From NCBI GenBank assembly GCA_025506515.1, contig CM046452.1, positions 41,615,874 through 41,679,873 of the forward strand: a DNA stretch of 64,000 bases. The letters are read 5' to 3'. Positions 45,574-56,110 of this stretch are shown here, piece by piece. Position 1 is the first letter of the stretch. Every line of letters starts with the position of its first letter. A model generated the notes under the pieces. It worked only from the letters and a program-made list of their open reading frames with translations, was not told the origin of the DNA and did not search any database. The stretch is from Flaveria trinervia (lineage: Eukaryota; Streptophyta; Magnoliopsida; Asterales; Asteraceae). The position numbers and the translations under genes are program-made.

Positions 45574-46291
45574 TGTTGCACCCTGAAAGGATCATACATG
45601 CCAACTCAATGGGTGATTTGATGATTGCTCTGCTGGAATCCCTTAAGTCCAAGAAGAAATGCGGATGAATATTCTGCTCAAGAAAAAGAAGTGTTGTCTT
45701 CCATATTTGTCAATGCGGAAGACATAATGCAAATACGGACAAATATTTGCTCTTCCGCATTGACAAATGCGAAAGACTAAAAGTTAATGCGGACAAGACT
45801 TTGCTCATCCATATTAGACAAATGCGGATGACCGAACAAATGTGCATAAGTATCTGTTCATCCGCATTAACCAATGCACATGACCAACATACTAATGTGG
45901 ATGATCAAGTGAAGAAATGCTAATCAAGTTAACTCATCCGCATTTGTCAATGCGGATGAACAAGCAAAGATGCGGATCAAGACTTAGACTAGTTCTCATG
46001 TAATAGCTTAGGGGTAGTTTAGTCATTTCGTAACAGGCATCTTGTCTGGCTATAAATAGAATAGATAACCTCGTACCTGAGGTGACGGCTGATAGACATA
46101 GAGAATTTTTGTTGTAATTATTCTCTGTAATTAATCAACTTTCATATATCCAATACAAAAGCATTTATGAGTATTTTCTTGCATTGAATGTTTTTGTTGT
46201 AATTATTCTCTGTAATTAATCAACTTTCAATTATTGACTTGATTACCATATTCGATTCACAGTAAGATATCAATCTTACTCAACCCAGTCA
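45574..46291 (+). mobile_element. 3' LTR of Sirevirus D
   Basis: It is 718 bp, from TGTTGCACCCTG to CTCAACCCAGTCA, and shows the empty Harbinger site (CAATCTTACTCAACCC). TATAAATA lies at 46051. After TTCTTGCATTGAATG it repeats a block read earlier in the same LTR (TTTTTGTTGTAATTATTCTC, and the following TGTAATTAATCAACTTTCA). The 5' LTR has unrelated sequence at that point, so this LTR carries an internal duplication or replacement. Confidence 0.9.
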
Positions 46292-46596
46292 CATTTTTTT
46301 AGCGAATTTCGAGCGAACGTTAAGTGATTTGAACAACCCTACCTTAAGGTATTAGAGTAATACATAGTTATATTGCATTGGGCTTGATCTATGTATGGAA
46401 TTGTTAATCAATGTGGTTATTTTAGTCTAAACCCATTTTGACCCGACCATCTTCACCTAAACCCATCCTGACCCGAATCCATTCTAACCATTTTTAAATT
46501 AGTATATTTTAACTCAAACCCATCCTGACCTGAACCCATTCTGACTTGGCACCCGACCCAACCCGACCCGCCCATCTTTCCAAGTGTAGTTTCGAC

Positions 46597-47128
46597 CCAT
46601 GGTGACTTCGAGACATGGCCATCATTCTCTTCATCATCGAAAAAAGTTTGTCTTCAAACTTTCATGCTCAACCTTTGCACCTAATCTTAGTGATTTTATT
46701 TTATGTACCAAAGCTCCTTAAAAGTTGACATGTGTGAGGATTAATGAGAACTCTCACTCAGAGCTATGCTCAATTTCCTCAAAATTGTTAAAATGATCCA
46801 ACGTGCTCGTCATGAGAAAATGGTTATCAAGTTTTGCCAGTTTCATGACTGCTTGTACTTTTCTTTTTTTGGGGATTGGTGTTCAGTGTACTAAGGTACA
46901 AAAGAATGTTTGTATGTCGATAGGATTTTTAGAGTTTGAGAAAAGGTCTCATCCTTTAATATCATGATTGGGTCGACCAAGCCAGATCATGAGCCTTCCC
47001 TTGAATAAGTCATGGAGCTCTCAATGGATTGGTTTTGATTCTAGAATTCCATCTATAGTGGGAGCGTTCTGTTCAAAGGTTATAAAATATGGTGCGGATT
47101 CATCTCTCTTGACCCGTTCAAGTTCAAG
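46597..47128. other. Unassigned spacer between the hAT nest and copia F
   Basis: No coding frame or terminal repeat is clear. Removing the hAT nest would join this sequence to that before 28357, so it is the old right flank of the nest. It could include part of the LTR of element F, whose outer border I could not define. Confidence 0.4.
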
Positions 47129-47239
47129 GGAGAAACATGGGAGATGAAGAATATATACAAATAATATTTACATCTAGGTGCATGAGGAATATGGAAATTA
47201 CAAATAAATTAATTATTATTAATATCCCTCCTCAAGCAG

Positions 47240-48900
47240 AATAGTGACGGTCCATGGTGAAGTAGACCCTAAAAGTATTCGAACTGAGGTCTTGGAAGAC
47301 ACTTATTGAAAATATCAGCCACCTGAAGCTTGGTTAATCTAAACCTGGTGTATAGTTTTGCATAAACAAGCTCATGAATAAAACAATAGTCAAAGTCAAT
47401 ATGTTTGGCGTGTTTATGTGCGACAGGATTTTATGTGAGAAAAAGAGCACTATGGTTATCACACAAGATAATAGGCCCATCTGAAGGTAGGGCATGAAGA
47501 TCATGAAGCATATGAGTAATCAAAATTAATTTAGCCATAGTATTGGCCATAGCCTAGCATTCTGATTCACAAGTTGAGCAAGAAATAGTGGGTTGTTTCT
47601 TTGCTCTACCGAAGACAAAATTCCCTCCAAAGAAAATAGAATTAACATAGGTAGATCTTCGAGTGTCAATACAACGAGTTCAGTCCACATCTGAATAGCC
47701 AAAAATATGGGTATGTGATGGTTTACTATACGAGAGACCAAAGGAAATGGTACCTTTGATATATCTAATAATCCTTTTTACGCATTGATAGTGAGTGACA
47801 CTTGGGGATTGAAGAAGCTTGCTGACTTGATTTAAAGCATAAGAATATCCGGTCGATTAATGCTTGAATATTAAAGAGCTCTAACGAGGGATCGATAGTG
47901 AGAGGGATTGTTATAGGGTTCACCAGTGGTTGTTAAAACTTCATTTGAGGCAAGTGGTCAAGGGATCGATAGTGAGAGGGATTGTTGTAGGGTTCACCGG
48001 TGGTTGTTAAAACTTCATTTGAGGCAAGTGGTGTATGCACTAGTTTCTGATCAAGTAGAGCAGCTCTATCAAGAGTATCATAGGAATACTTGATTTGGCT
48101 GAGGAACATCCCATTAGAAGTATAAGTGACCTCTAAGCCAAGGAAATAGTTGAATTTTCCAAGTTTTTGATGGCAAACTCATTGTGCAAACGAGTAATAA
48201 AAGAGGTAAGAATGTCCTCTCAGATTTCTGTTAATATTAAGTCATCAATGTAGACTAAAAGATACATATTGTATCCATATTTTCTAAAAACAAACAAGGA
48301 AGTGTCTACTCTGATGTATTAAAAACCAATAGAGTTAAGAAAGGAATATAGTCATTGAAACTAGTTATGTGGCACTTGTTTGAGACAATAAGGGCTTTGT
48401 TGAGTCGACACACATGAGCGAGAAATTTAGGATGAGCAAAGTCGGGTGGTTGTTCCATATACACCTCTTCACTGGGATTTCCATGAAGAAATGCATTATT
48501 AACATTAAGTTGATGTAAGTTCTAACTATTAGTACAACAAGGGAAAGCATAGTACGAATAGTGGAGGTCGTTACAACTTTACTAAATGTGTGAGAGTAAT
48601 CAAGTCTAGGTACTTGAGTGAATCCTTAGGCAACAAGATTAGCCATGTATCTTTCTATGGAACCATCCACTTTATATTTGGTATGAAAAAGGCACTTAGA
48701 ACTGACAACATAGTGATCTTTTGGCCGAGGAACTAACGATTATGTATTGTTTGAGTGCAAGGTATCCATTTCTTTATACATAGCTTCTAATCACTCTAGG
48801 TTTTAATTGGTGATCTTGTAACTTTTTGTATCAGTAGTAGAAAATAAAGTTGAATAAAGACCATGGATCTGAGTAAAAGACAAATCTATTATATATTTTT
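47240..48900 (-). pseudogene. Copia F reverse transcriptase and RNase H
   Basis: On the minus strand the RT can be traced by QLNVNNAFLHGNPSEEVYME and QPPDFAHPKF (near 48470). RNase H can be traced by GYSDVDWTRCIDTRRSTYVN (near 47690), AKKQPTISCSTCESE and VADIFNKCLPRPQFEYF, with a stop near 47260. Frames change repeatedly. A 74-bp direct tandem duplication (47887-48034) lies inside the coding part and would itself break the frame. No intact YVDD box was read with confidence. Confidence 0.8.
47887..48034 (-). repeat. 74-bp tandem duplication in pol of copia F
   Basis: The two copies begin with AGGGATCGATAGTGAGAGGG at 47887 and 47961 and differ at only a few positions. This suggests a duplication later than most of the other damage in this element. 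Confidence 0.9.
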
Positions 48901-50350
48901 ATTTAAAAAATAACACTCTTCGAACGGGTAACGATTGGATGTTTAGATGGTTGAGGTTTGGCTGGGGGAACCGAAGTCACAAGGCCGGTGTCAACTTCAG
49001 GCCTAGTGGGAAGGGGTAGTTGGGCTGAAAGGGGTGTCTCGGGCATTGATATGGGCTCGTCGAGTTTAGGTATGGAATGAGGAGTGTTCATGAGCTCAGA
49101 GGTAGTGCGTTCTACAGGCGGAGTTTGAGCTACGGGTTGTAGTGAATTATGTGAATTAGAAGTTAGGGAAATTATGTGGATAGGTGGGGTAGCATTATCA
49201 CAAGAAGTAAATGTGGCATAAGGAGAAGTGTCGTGGGTTTGGGTGGAGCTGCATGTCTGGCATGAAGAGGTGTATCACTTAAAAATGTAGACAAAGCTAG
49301 CAAGTTAATATCTTGTTGGGTGGTGGTAGCCTGTGAAAGCTAGGAAATTCATTTTCATTGAATCGGGCATGACAAGTGATGTAAACCTAAGACGTAGTTG
49401 GGTCAAGACAAGTATAGAGTTTATATAGCGCACAATAACCAAGAAAAACGCAAGCAATACTTCAAACGGATAGCTTGTGATCCACATATCTCTAAGGTAT
49501 GGATATACACGATTAGCAAACGGGCGAATTATCATACGAGGGCGCTTGTGAATATAAGTTTTCAAAAGGAAACTTGCCTTGCAAGATTGGGGTAGGGAGA
49601 TGATTGATAGTGTACACGTCAGTGCTAAATGCATGAATTCAATAAGACGCAGGTACATACCCATTAAATAACATAGCAAGTCTTGTCTCAATAATATGAC
49701 GATGTTTTCTTTCAACCTAAACACTTTGTTGGGATGTATATGGACATGAAATATGGTGAAAATGTCATTCTCATCTAAGTTTTTGCATGCATGTTGATTG
49801 ACAAATTTAGCACCTCCATCACTTAGAAATGTTTTTATTTTTCAAGAATGTTGTGTTTGTACAAATGTAACAAAAACTTTGAAAACATCATGAAATCCAG
49901 CTTTAGTTTTTAAAGGATAAAACCATGTGAATCGAGAAAAATCATCCACATACGCTACATGGTAGCGATAATTATCAACAGATTGAACGAGTGATAGACC
50001 CCATAAGTCATAGTGTGTTAGATCTAAAGGATTTGGTGCCTTTTTCATTTATATTAAACCTTAAACAATGAGCCTTTGCCAAATAACAAGGACAACATAT
50101 AATTGCTTTAGCTTAAAGAGAAGAAACTGACAAGTACTCCATTTTATTTAAGACAGAAATAACATTAAATGAGAATTCCCCAAATGAGAATGTCACAGTT
50201 CAAAAGAGGCATTTAGCCTTGGTCAAGAGGATGCCACAAAGGCTCTTGGATTGTTGTCAAGGACATACAAACCATGTTCACATCTTCCTCTTGCTAGATA
50301 CTCCTTTGTTGTTTGATCCTAAAAGTAAAAATGGACTGATAAAATAACAT
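48901..50350 (-). pseudogene. Copia F integrase and linker
   Basis: The integrase core is read at 49842-50048 (HYDLWGLSLVQSVDNYRYHV, then YVDDFSRFTWFYPLK). The region of the third catalytic residue is near 49700 (VERKHRHIIETRLAML). Downstream, the linker to RT (48903-49091) is Pro-rich and ends HPIVTRSKSVIF, a wording common between integrase and RT in copia elements. Stops and shifts separate these parts. Confidence 0.8.
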
Positions 50351-50370
50351 ATCAGCATGATTGTCATGTG

Positions 50371-50655
50371 TCACTTGCTAACAGAAAGCAAGTTGTTAGT
50401 AATATTAGGAATAACCAAAATGTTGTGTAAACGAATATTGTTATGAATGTTGGAGTGACCTGTGTGTGTGAGAGGAAGAAACGTACCATTTCCAATCATG
50501 ACTTTATTGGTTCCCGATAATGGTTCTGCTTTGGAGATTTTGTTTGCGGAAGAGGTCATGGGTTTTGATGCCCCAAAGTCAACACACCAATCTGGACCAA
50601 AAGCGTGGACTTGGCATTGAGCTAAAAAGGCTTTGGCCAAGTCATTATGCACCAT
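50371..50655 (-). pseudogene. Copia F protease
   Basis: The open stretch includes WCVDFGASKPMTSS, where the usual active-site DSGAS reads DFGAS, so the Ser next to the catalytic Asp is lost. It ends with ITNNLLSVSK, the usual boundary before the pre-integrase domain. Confidence 0.8.
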
Positions 50656-50699
50656 GGAAGAACTTTACACTAAGACCATGGTTAGAAAAGTTTGTCTAT

Positions 50700-51400
50700 T
50701 GGATTGCACATTAAAAGAAAACGTAGGAGTTAGCAGTCCATAAAGAGATTGAACAAACAATTCTTGGACTTCAACCTGAGCGAGTAAGTCTCAAAAAGAA
50801 TGGGTAGGTTATGGTGAACGGGTCAAGTCGGATCAAGTTTTGGTGAACGGGTCACAGGTTATTAGATAGTTTATTGTGTCACATGTTTTAAATTATTAGT
50901 GGGTCATAGTTAGTTAGCAAGATTAGTGGGTCTAGATAATGGAGTAATGGGTTAGTAGGTAAGTTAATTTCTTTTTCTCTATTTAATTTACATTTGAGAA
51001 TTAATGAAATGCAATGAGTTTATGAGTATAATCTTGGGCTTGAAACCAACAGTTAGCAGTCCATAAAGAGATCGAACAAACAATTCTTGGCCTTCAACCT
51101 GAGCGAGTAAGTCTCGAAAAGAATGGGTAGGCCTCGAGGTTCTAATGGAAGTGGAGAAAGCTTCAAACGATGGTCCAAGACCACACAAAAACCAATGCAG
51201 TTTGCCGATCTCGACAACGGGATGACCATAGCCGTAAGCCGATCGCAAGTAGAATAGACGGGATTAGGAATAGGTTTTTCAGCTAAGATAGTCTTGGAAG
51301 TAGGCCTGGAGGAACAGTCATCAACATGTGTAATGAGATTTTGATATTGTAGCACCAGGAGGAGTTGGTTTCGCCAAACCAAATCTTTGAAAAATGATAA
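50700..51400 (-). pseudogene. Copia F gag with inserted segment
   Basis: Gag can be followed in two frames by GLGPSFEAFSTSIRTS and HSFRDLLAQVEGQELF. After this point the gene is interrupted by 243 bp of foreign sequence (50809-51050), and then 81 bp of gag is repeated. The wording suits the C-terminal half of a copia Gag capsid. The N-terminus is not recognised beyond about 51380. Confidence 0.65.
50728..51131. repeat. 81-bp direct repeats bracketing a 243-bp insert
   Basis: The sequence at 50728-50808 is repeated at 51051-51131 with only a few differences. Between them is sequence with GAACGGGTCAAGT-type wording and an AT-rich part that resembles the transcribed end of an LTR. An 81-bp duplication is far too long for a transposon target site. 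Confidence 0.85.
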
Positions 51401-51790
51401 TATTATTGGTTATTATATTCATGATTTGGTTCATGGGAAGGGAGGTATTGATTATCAGCCTTTAGACATATGAAGCACCAGTCAAATGGATGTCCAAAAA
51501 CAACGGTAACAATGGCCCAATGAAGCTTCTGATTACTACTTGGTCTTTGTGTTTACTACCAATGCAAGAAATTAGATGAAATTTAGTTGATAGTGTGAGT
51601 TTTTATGTTAAAATCTAAGATGCAACATTAGTGCAACATTTCCCATTAAAATTCAATGAACATACCTTGTTCACAATGATGTATCTTATGTGAAATATAG
51701 ATCAACGCTGCTGGGTGGCTTCATGATCGACAACCCCACCTAGGGTTCTTCTCATAACCATGCTTACTTTCTCGTTAACTGCAAGTACCC
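51401..51790. other. Upstream flank of copia F, unassigned
   Basis: This may hold the 5' leader or 5' LTR of element F on the minus strand, but no LTR ends or primer site were recognised. No other gene is seen. Confidence 0.35.
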
Positions 51791-52430
51791 AGTGTTGTAT
51801 AACTAGGCATGGGCGACCGAGTACTCGGCACAACCGTAAGTACCCAGTGATGCTAAGGCGTCGAGTTGGACCGCGTAGGAAGTGTGTTGAGAGGCTTTTC
51901 TTCAACTCGATCAACCGTAATTGGGATCGGTCCCACTCGATGAAACTCGATCAATCGTTTTCGGGATCGCTCCCACTCGTTGAAACTCGATCAACCGTTT
52001 TCGGGATCGGTCCCACTCGATGAAACTCGATCCAACTCAACCCTACTCGGTCTAACTCGGAGCCACTCGGTCCAACTCGGCGCAACTCGGTCCAACTCGG
52101 CCTACTCAGTCCAACTTGGATTTTATTGTTTTTTCATCGATTTTCACTATTTTTCACCAATTCTAGTTGTATTTTTGTTGTTTCTCAATATTTAAATTGA
52201 ATGATTAGTATTAAATGATAACTATTTGTATACATATTAAAAAAATAAATATCATATTTTTTAAAACTATAGTATTTGAAGATATTCTTTTGATATATAT
52301 TGATTATCATGATATATGTATATATTGATACATATATATTCTTAAAAATTAATTTTTTTATGATTTACCATGTCCGTGTACTCCCCTACTAGCCTGAGTA
52401 CTCACAACTTCCCAGTCTTCCGACATAGCG
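51791..52430. repeat. ACTCGG tandem-repeat block, possible DNA-transposon remnant
   Basis: Three units of about 49 bp built on AACTCGATCAACCGTTTTCG and GGATCGGTCCCACTCG (51909-52030) are followed by six to eight short units of ACTCGGTCCAACTCGG (52028-52115). An AT-rich part follows, and a tail with GAGTACTC motifs lies near 52390-52415. The head has GGCATGGGCGACCGAGTACTCGG. GAGTACTC at both ends and subterminal arrays suggest a non-autonomous DNA transposon. No target duplication was found. Confidence 0.45.
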
Positions 52431-52449
52431 GTGCCAGCGACTTTTGCAT

Positions 52450-52581
52450 CTATGCTAGTACGTCATCTGTGATGTCGAATTCACTTAATTCATCGACTAG
52501 AATATTATTTTGGTAGTCCCTATGAGGAGCTCTCATCACAAACATGTACTTGTTCTTTATTAGGTTGAGTTCCATCGCCAT
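52450..52581 (-). pseudogene. Short gene-fragment-like ORF (unidentified)
   Basis: An ATG at 52581 on the minus strand opens 43 codons ending in TAG at 52450-52452. The peptide includes MAMELNLIKNKYMFVMRAPH and LVDELSEFDITDDVLA. Its balanced composition contrasts with the AT-rich neighbourhood and looks like a piece of a real protein. I do not recognise the family. After the stop another frame continues in a protein-like way. It may be a fragment of a host or transposon gene. Confidence 0.3.
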
Positions 52582-52814
52582 TAAATTAGGATGCAAGGAT
52601 CATCAAAATTTGCTACCACTAAGGCCTGAAGTTGAGTTTGACTAATCGTCATCCATTGCATCATACAACAACTAGAAATTAACAAAATGGTTACCGAAAT
52701 TATTTTAAAAAATATGAAAGAAGTGTGAATGTATAATGAATCAGAGTTGAAACGGATAGCTTCTACTCTTATAACAAATGATAAGAGTAGGCCCGAACAA
52801 CATTAGTTGTAAAG

Positions 52815-53215
52815 AACAATAGTACGGATACATCTATGGTTCATTTTAGATATAGGTTCACCACTAAAACAAATGGTAGGACCTAAGATATATAACCGAA
52901 GATACAGATAACCACTTTGGTTAAGAAATAGTGCCTAAAAATATCACCCAATATGCCAAATTTAAGCTAGCAAATACCAAATAGGTCAACTCTCACACAT
53001 AAAAGTTTAAACTGACAAAATTCATATTCAACATAACCCCTCTTTTATTCATCTGCAAATTCGGTACATAGAAGAAAAAATAGCAAACTTCCACTAACCC
53101 ACAATCTAATACACAAGTGCTAGTTGCTACCTACAATGTGGAAACTACAATTATGAAAGACGAAAACATAATTGAATTAAAACTAAAATGCACAAATAGA
53201 ACATGTTAGAAAGAA
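52815..53215 (-). repeat. Dispersed duplicate segment, copy 2
   Basis: About 400 bp matching 27870-28250 in the same orientation, with many substitutions and small indels. The match begins near TACGGATACATCTATGG and ends near GTGAGACATGG. The flanks differ. Confidence 0.6.
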
Positions 53216-54147
53216 AATACTGGCGGTGAGACATGGCTACCGATATATGTAGATCCTGGTTTTACACACATGACGGTTGGTAGGCTAAATGCACCTTAGC
53301 CCATCGAATCCCGACATGCCATAACTTTCGAGTAGTAGGCAGACCCTAGGGATCCTACACTCTGACCAATCCTAAAGGATTGCAACCTGCCGATCTTTAA
53401 CTTAGTCCAAAGTCTATCCTCACACCAAACTTAAGAATGTGATTCTCCTATTCAGATGGATCCAACTAAGTGTGCATATACCCTGATGTAAGAACAAGTG
53501 TCATTCTGTGTGGTGACCTGCTATTGTGCCATGTGATGGTGCACATGCACATTTTCCTCATAGCTTAAAGATTTTCTATAACTATAACAACCCACACCAG
53601 ACACACATAGTTGTCGCATGCTAATCCACCGGAGACAATTTTACTTGCAACTACACATACATCAAAACCTTTCATCAAAATGTTTAACCAGCTTGGATAC
53701 AGCCCAAAAGCAATTAACAAAAGGGGATAGTTATACTCACTGTGATGAACTATCTGAATGTATCCGTACACTGGTCGGGTGAGTTTCACGAGCATTTTTA
53801 CAACACTGTAACATATTTACCCTCACGTCAAGACATTTCCGTCATGACCAGGATACCCATCGAGTCATCCTATCCAAGATAATCCATCCAATCAGTTCTA
53901 GTCCCGTCTGTGACCTTGAGCTAGAGCCTTCCTAGCCCAAGTCAATATTTCCATCACAACCCTTGACGAACACGCCACATGCCCAACATAGTGACTTAAC
54001 AGATTTATTCACGACACGAAATCCCTATCGTGTAAACTCCCGTGAAATTCTCATGGTTATGAAATGACACTTCATTACCTATTTCATACATATACCAGAT
54101 CTTATCCCGTGACAAAACCATTTATCCAAAAGTGATTATTTTACTCA
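53216..54147. other. Spacer without recognised gene
   Basis: Non-coding by eye. TATAACAACCCACACC at about 53585 resembles the start of a gypsy LTR (TGTAACAACCC) on the + strand, but no partner end was found before the minus-strand LTR that ends at 54148. Confidence 0.35.
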
Positions 54148-55057
54148 TCTAAGGCCCCATTCCTGGGACGCTAACAGTTGAGCAATCATCACACATAAAA
54201 CATATAATTTACATATACAATTCCTAAAACAATGCAGCGGAATAAATTTAAACCATTTCTTATAATCCTAATTGCTTTTTGCAAAATAATACATCGTTGA
54301 CAGATTATAAAATATTACTCGTTACATTGCATCACAAAAACATTATCACTAACAAAATGGATGCCATCCAAAAATGCCAAGTAGTAGCCTCGTGTCATCC
54401 TCAACAACATTTACCTGCCAATTAAAAACACATAAAAGTCTACGTTACTGAGTGAGTTCTAGTTCTATAAAAGAAAATACTTGTCTTTCGTTTAAAACCG
54501 TTCTTTACTTTCATACGCGATCATACAACATACGTACACATAGATAACATCATTATTGTCTTCCATTAACATCCATTCTTCATCTTTCATTCCTTCTTTT
54601 CGGACCAATGTCATCAGCCATACCCCAAATGTTGGCACGAAGGGGTACTGGGCCAAAGTTTATAAAAAGACTTCCATAACGCACATATCCTGGCACTAGC
54701 ATAGGGGCAAACAACTGATTCCATACATAAGTTTACCCCAAACGTGAACACAAAGCGTGTGCTGGGCCAAAGTTGATAAGACTTTCATAATGCACATAGC
54801 CTGGCGCCAGCATCGAGTAAACATCCTAGGTCATATTTGTAAGCTATACATTTGGCCAGTCACAAGATTAGACCCCTATGTGTATCCTTATAGGTTAGCT
54901 AAACCACACACAATTGAGCTAACGACATTTTAGAGTCATGCACCTCCTTACATTTTCTTGCAAGCCTTTCCATTTCATCCTTCATAAATGCATGCATTCT
55001 TTCATACTTTAGGTTCCTCTTTTCATTATCTTTCCACTTTACATTATGTAATACTTT
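54148..55057 (-). mobile_element. Gypsy (Tekay-type) LTR fragment
   Basis: The minus strand closes with CCCAGGAATGGGGCCTTAGA at 54148, parallel to the LTR end of element H. It aligns with the later half of the H LTR, for example AGAACTCACTCAG and GGATGGCATCCATTT. It is cut at 55058 by LTR E, with ACTTT at the border. The H LTR reads through the equivalent point (AAGTATTACGTAATGTAAAG), which confirms the interruption. The other half of this LTR lies beyond the window or is lost. Confidence 0.75.
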
Positions 55058-55485
55058 TGCAGGATCAATTGAGGTCACTTAACACTTAGCTTTTCTCTCA
55101 AACTCATTTTGAACAACACTCGGATAAAGATAGAGTCAATAAGAGTTGATCACAATATAGCAAGTAATAAGGAACACAAGAAGTAATTTTCAAGGTACTT
55201 TTATATATTGTTTCTCAACTCAAGTATTACAAGACTCTTACAAGCAGTATGGAATGAGTTACAATGAGAACCTATATATAATACTTGTTAGGATCAGTGA
55301 TCTACGTTTGATTGATTAGAGAGTATAGCAGCGGAATTCTACAATGAATTAGCCAATTCACAAGAACGAAAAGATATTCAATGAAGAACAAAAACGGTTA
55401 TAGATAGAGAGAATTCTGCAAATATATTTCATTCAATATTCGCTTTCGTGGTAACGGAATGTCACACTTACAATTAGGTCGACAC

Positions 55486-55499
55486 CTCTTATATAAGAG
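55486..55499. promoter_or_regulatory. Palindromic TATA core of solo LTR G
   Basis: CTCTTATATAAGAG is a perfect 14-bp palindrome containing TATATAA, at the expected core-promoter place downstream of the U3 repeat array on the minus strand. LTR A shows the same design with unrelated flanks. Confidence 0.5.
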
Positions 55500-55699
55500 A
55501 TGTGACGTCTGCTGATGTCACTTGATAGTGACATCTAACAGAATTATTCCAACTGAAACACAACTACTGAAGATGTCAAAACAGCTGACATCTTCTTACA
55601 AAAATACTAGTGTTATCAGTTACTACAACTACTAAAAAACATAAAACTACTGATACTACAACGACTGAAGAACAAGCTCTTCAGTCATTTTACAAAACT

Positions 55700-56110
55700 A
55701 CTGAAAGTAAAAACATAAAACTACTGATATCACAACTACTGAAGAAGTACTCTTCAGCTGTTGTGACAAACTACTGAAACTTCAGTACTTGGTCTTCAGA
55801 CTTGAACTTCAGACGTTTCATCAGCTGATGACTTCAGTAGATATCATCAGCTGATGTCTTCAGTCTTTGTCTTCAGACTTTGTACACCATTTGTTGATCT
55901 TCAGCACTTGTAGACTCTTCAGCTGTTGTACTTCAGTACTTGGTCTTCAGCTTCAGCACTTGTGTTCTTCAGTTGTTCAGCTTCAGCACTTGTGTTCTTC
56001 AGCTGTTGAGCTTCAGTACTTTAGTCTTCAGCTGTTGAAGTCTTCAGTACTTGATCTTTAGCTGTTGAAGTCTTCAGCACTTGTCGAACTGCTGATGAAG
56101 CCTTCAGCAG
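55700..56110 (-). repeat. CTTCAG motif array in U3 of LTR G
   Basis: On the + strand the wording CTTCAGCACTTG, CTTCAGTACTTG and CTTCAGCTGTTG alternates about fifteen times or more. CTTCAGCTG(TT)GAAG-type pairs are self-complementary. The array occupies most of the LTR upstream of its TATA core. Confidence 0.8.

Larger units (their letters stand above)
29568..46291 (+). mobile_element. Full-length Sirevirus D (Ty1/copia)
   Basis: Both LTRs start TGTTGCACCCT and end CTCAACCCAGTCA, and the 5-bp duplication CATTT lies at 29563-29567 and 46292-46296. Internal order is primer site, gag with zinc knuckles and coiled coil, protease, integrase, reverse transcriptase, RNase H, a long spacer, ORF3 and a polypurine tract. 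This order (integrase before RT) is that of Ty1/copia. Coiled-coil gag and the extra ORF place it with the Sireviruses. Every coding region has stops or frameshifts. Its 5' LTR is interrupted by a PIF/Harbinger element. Confidence 0.92.
28865..46341. mobile_element. Inner hAT-like element split by Sirevirus D
   Basis: The 8-bp palindromic duplication CCTTAAGG flanks it at 28857-28864 and 46342-46349. The ends are TAGGGTTTTTCACGAG on the left and, read inward, TAGGGTTGTTCAAATCAC on the right, a TAGGGT-type hAT terminus. Only about 45 bp of its right side lies beyond Sirevirus D. Without D it would be about 750 bp with no transposase, so it is a non-autonomous element. Confidence 0.75.
28365..46588. 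mobile_element. Outer hAT-like element with nested insertions
   Basis: An exact 8-bp duplication, GTTTCGAC, flanks the element at 28357-28364 and 46589-46596. The right end, read inward, is TACACTTGGAAAGATGGGC and continues into GGGTCGGGTTGGG-type repeats. The left half carries many GGGTCAAGATGGGT-type repeats and the right half their complements (AACCCATCCTGACCC). The left tip is TAGACCCAACCC, so the terminal match is weak. The 8-bp target site and the opposed subterminal repeats suit a non-autonomous hAT element. No transposase is present. Without its insert it would be about 750 bp. Confidence 0.6.
47129..51400 (-). mobile_element. Degraded Ty1/copia element F
   Basis: A copia gag-pol read entirely on the minus strand, in the order gag, protease, integrase, RT and RNase H from high to low coordinates. 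The 3' end is marked by a purine tract, GAGGAGGGATATTAAT, near 47224. Domain wording fits Ale-type or related small copia elements rather than Sireviruses, and no ORF3 is present. There are stops and frameshifts throughout, a 74-bp tandem duplication in RT and a bracketed 243-bp insertion in gag. LTR limits and the primer site were not identified. Confidence 0.8.

Noticed and set aside
49305..49724. 139-codon minus-strand open frame that looks membrane-like
   Set aside because: It is integrase of copia F read in the wrong frame; the correct frame shows VERKHRHIIETRLAML.
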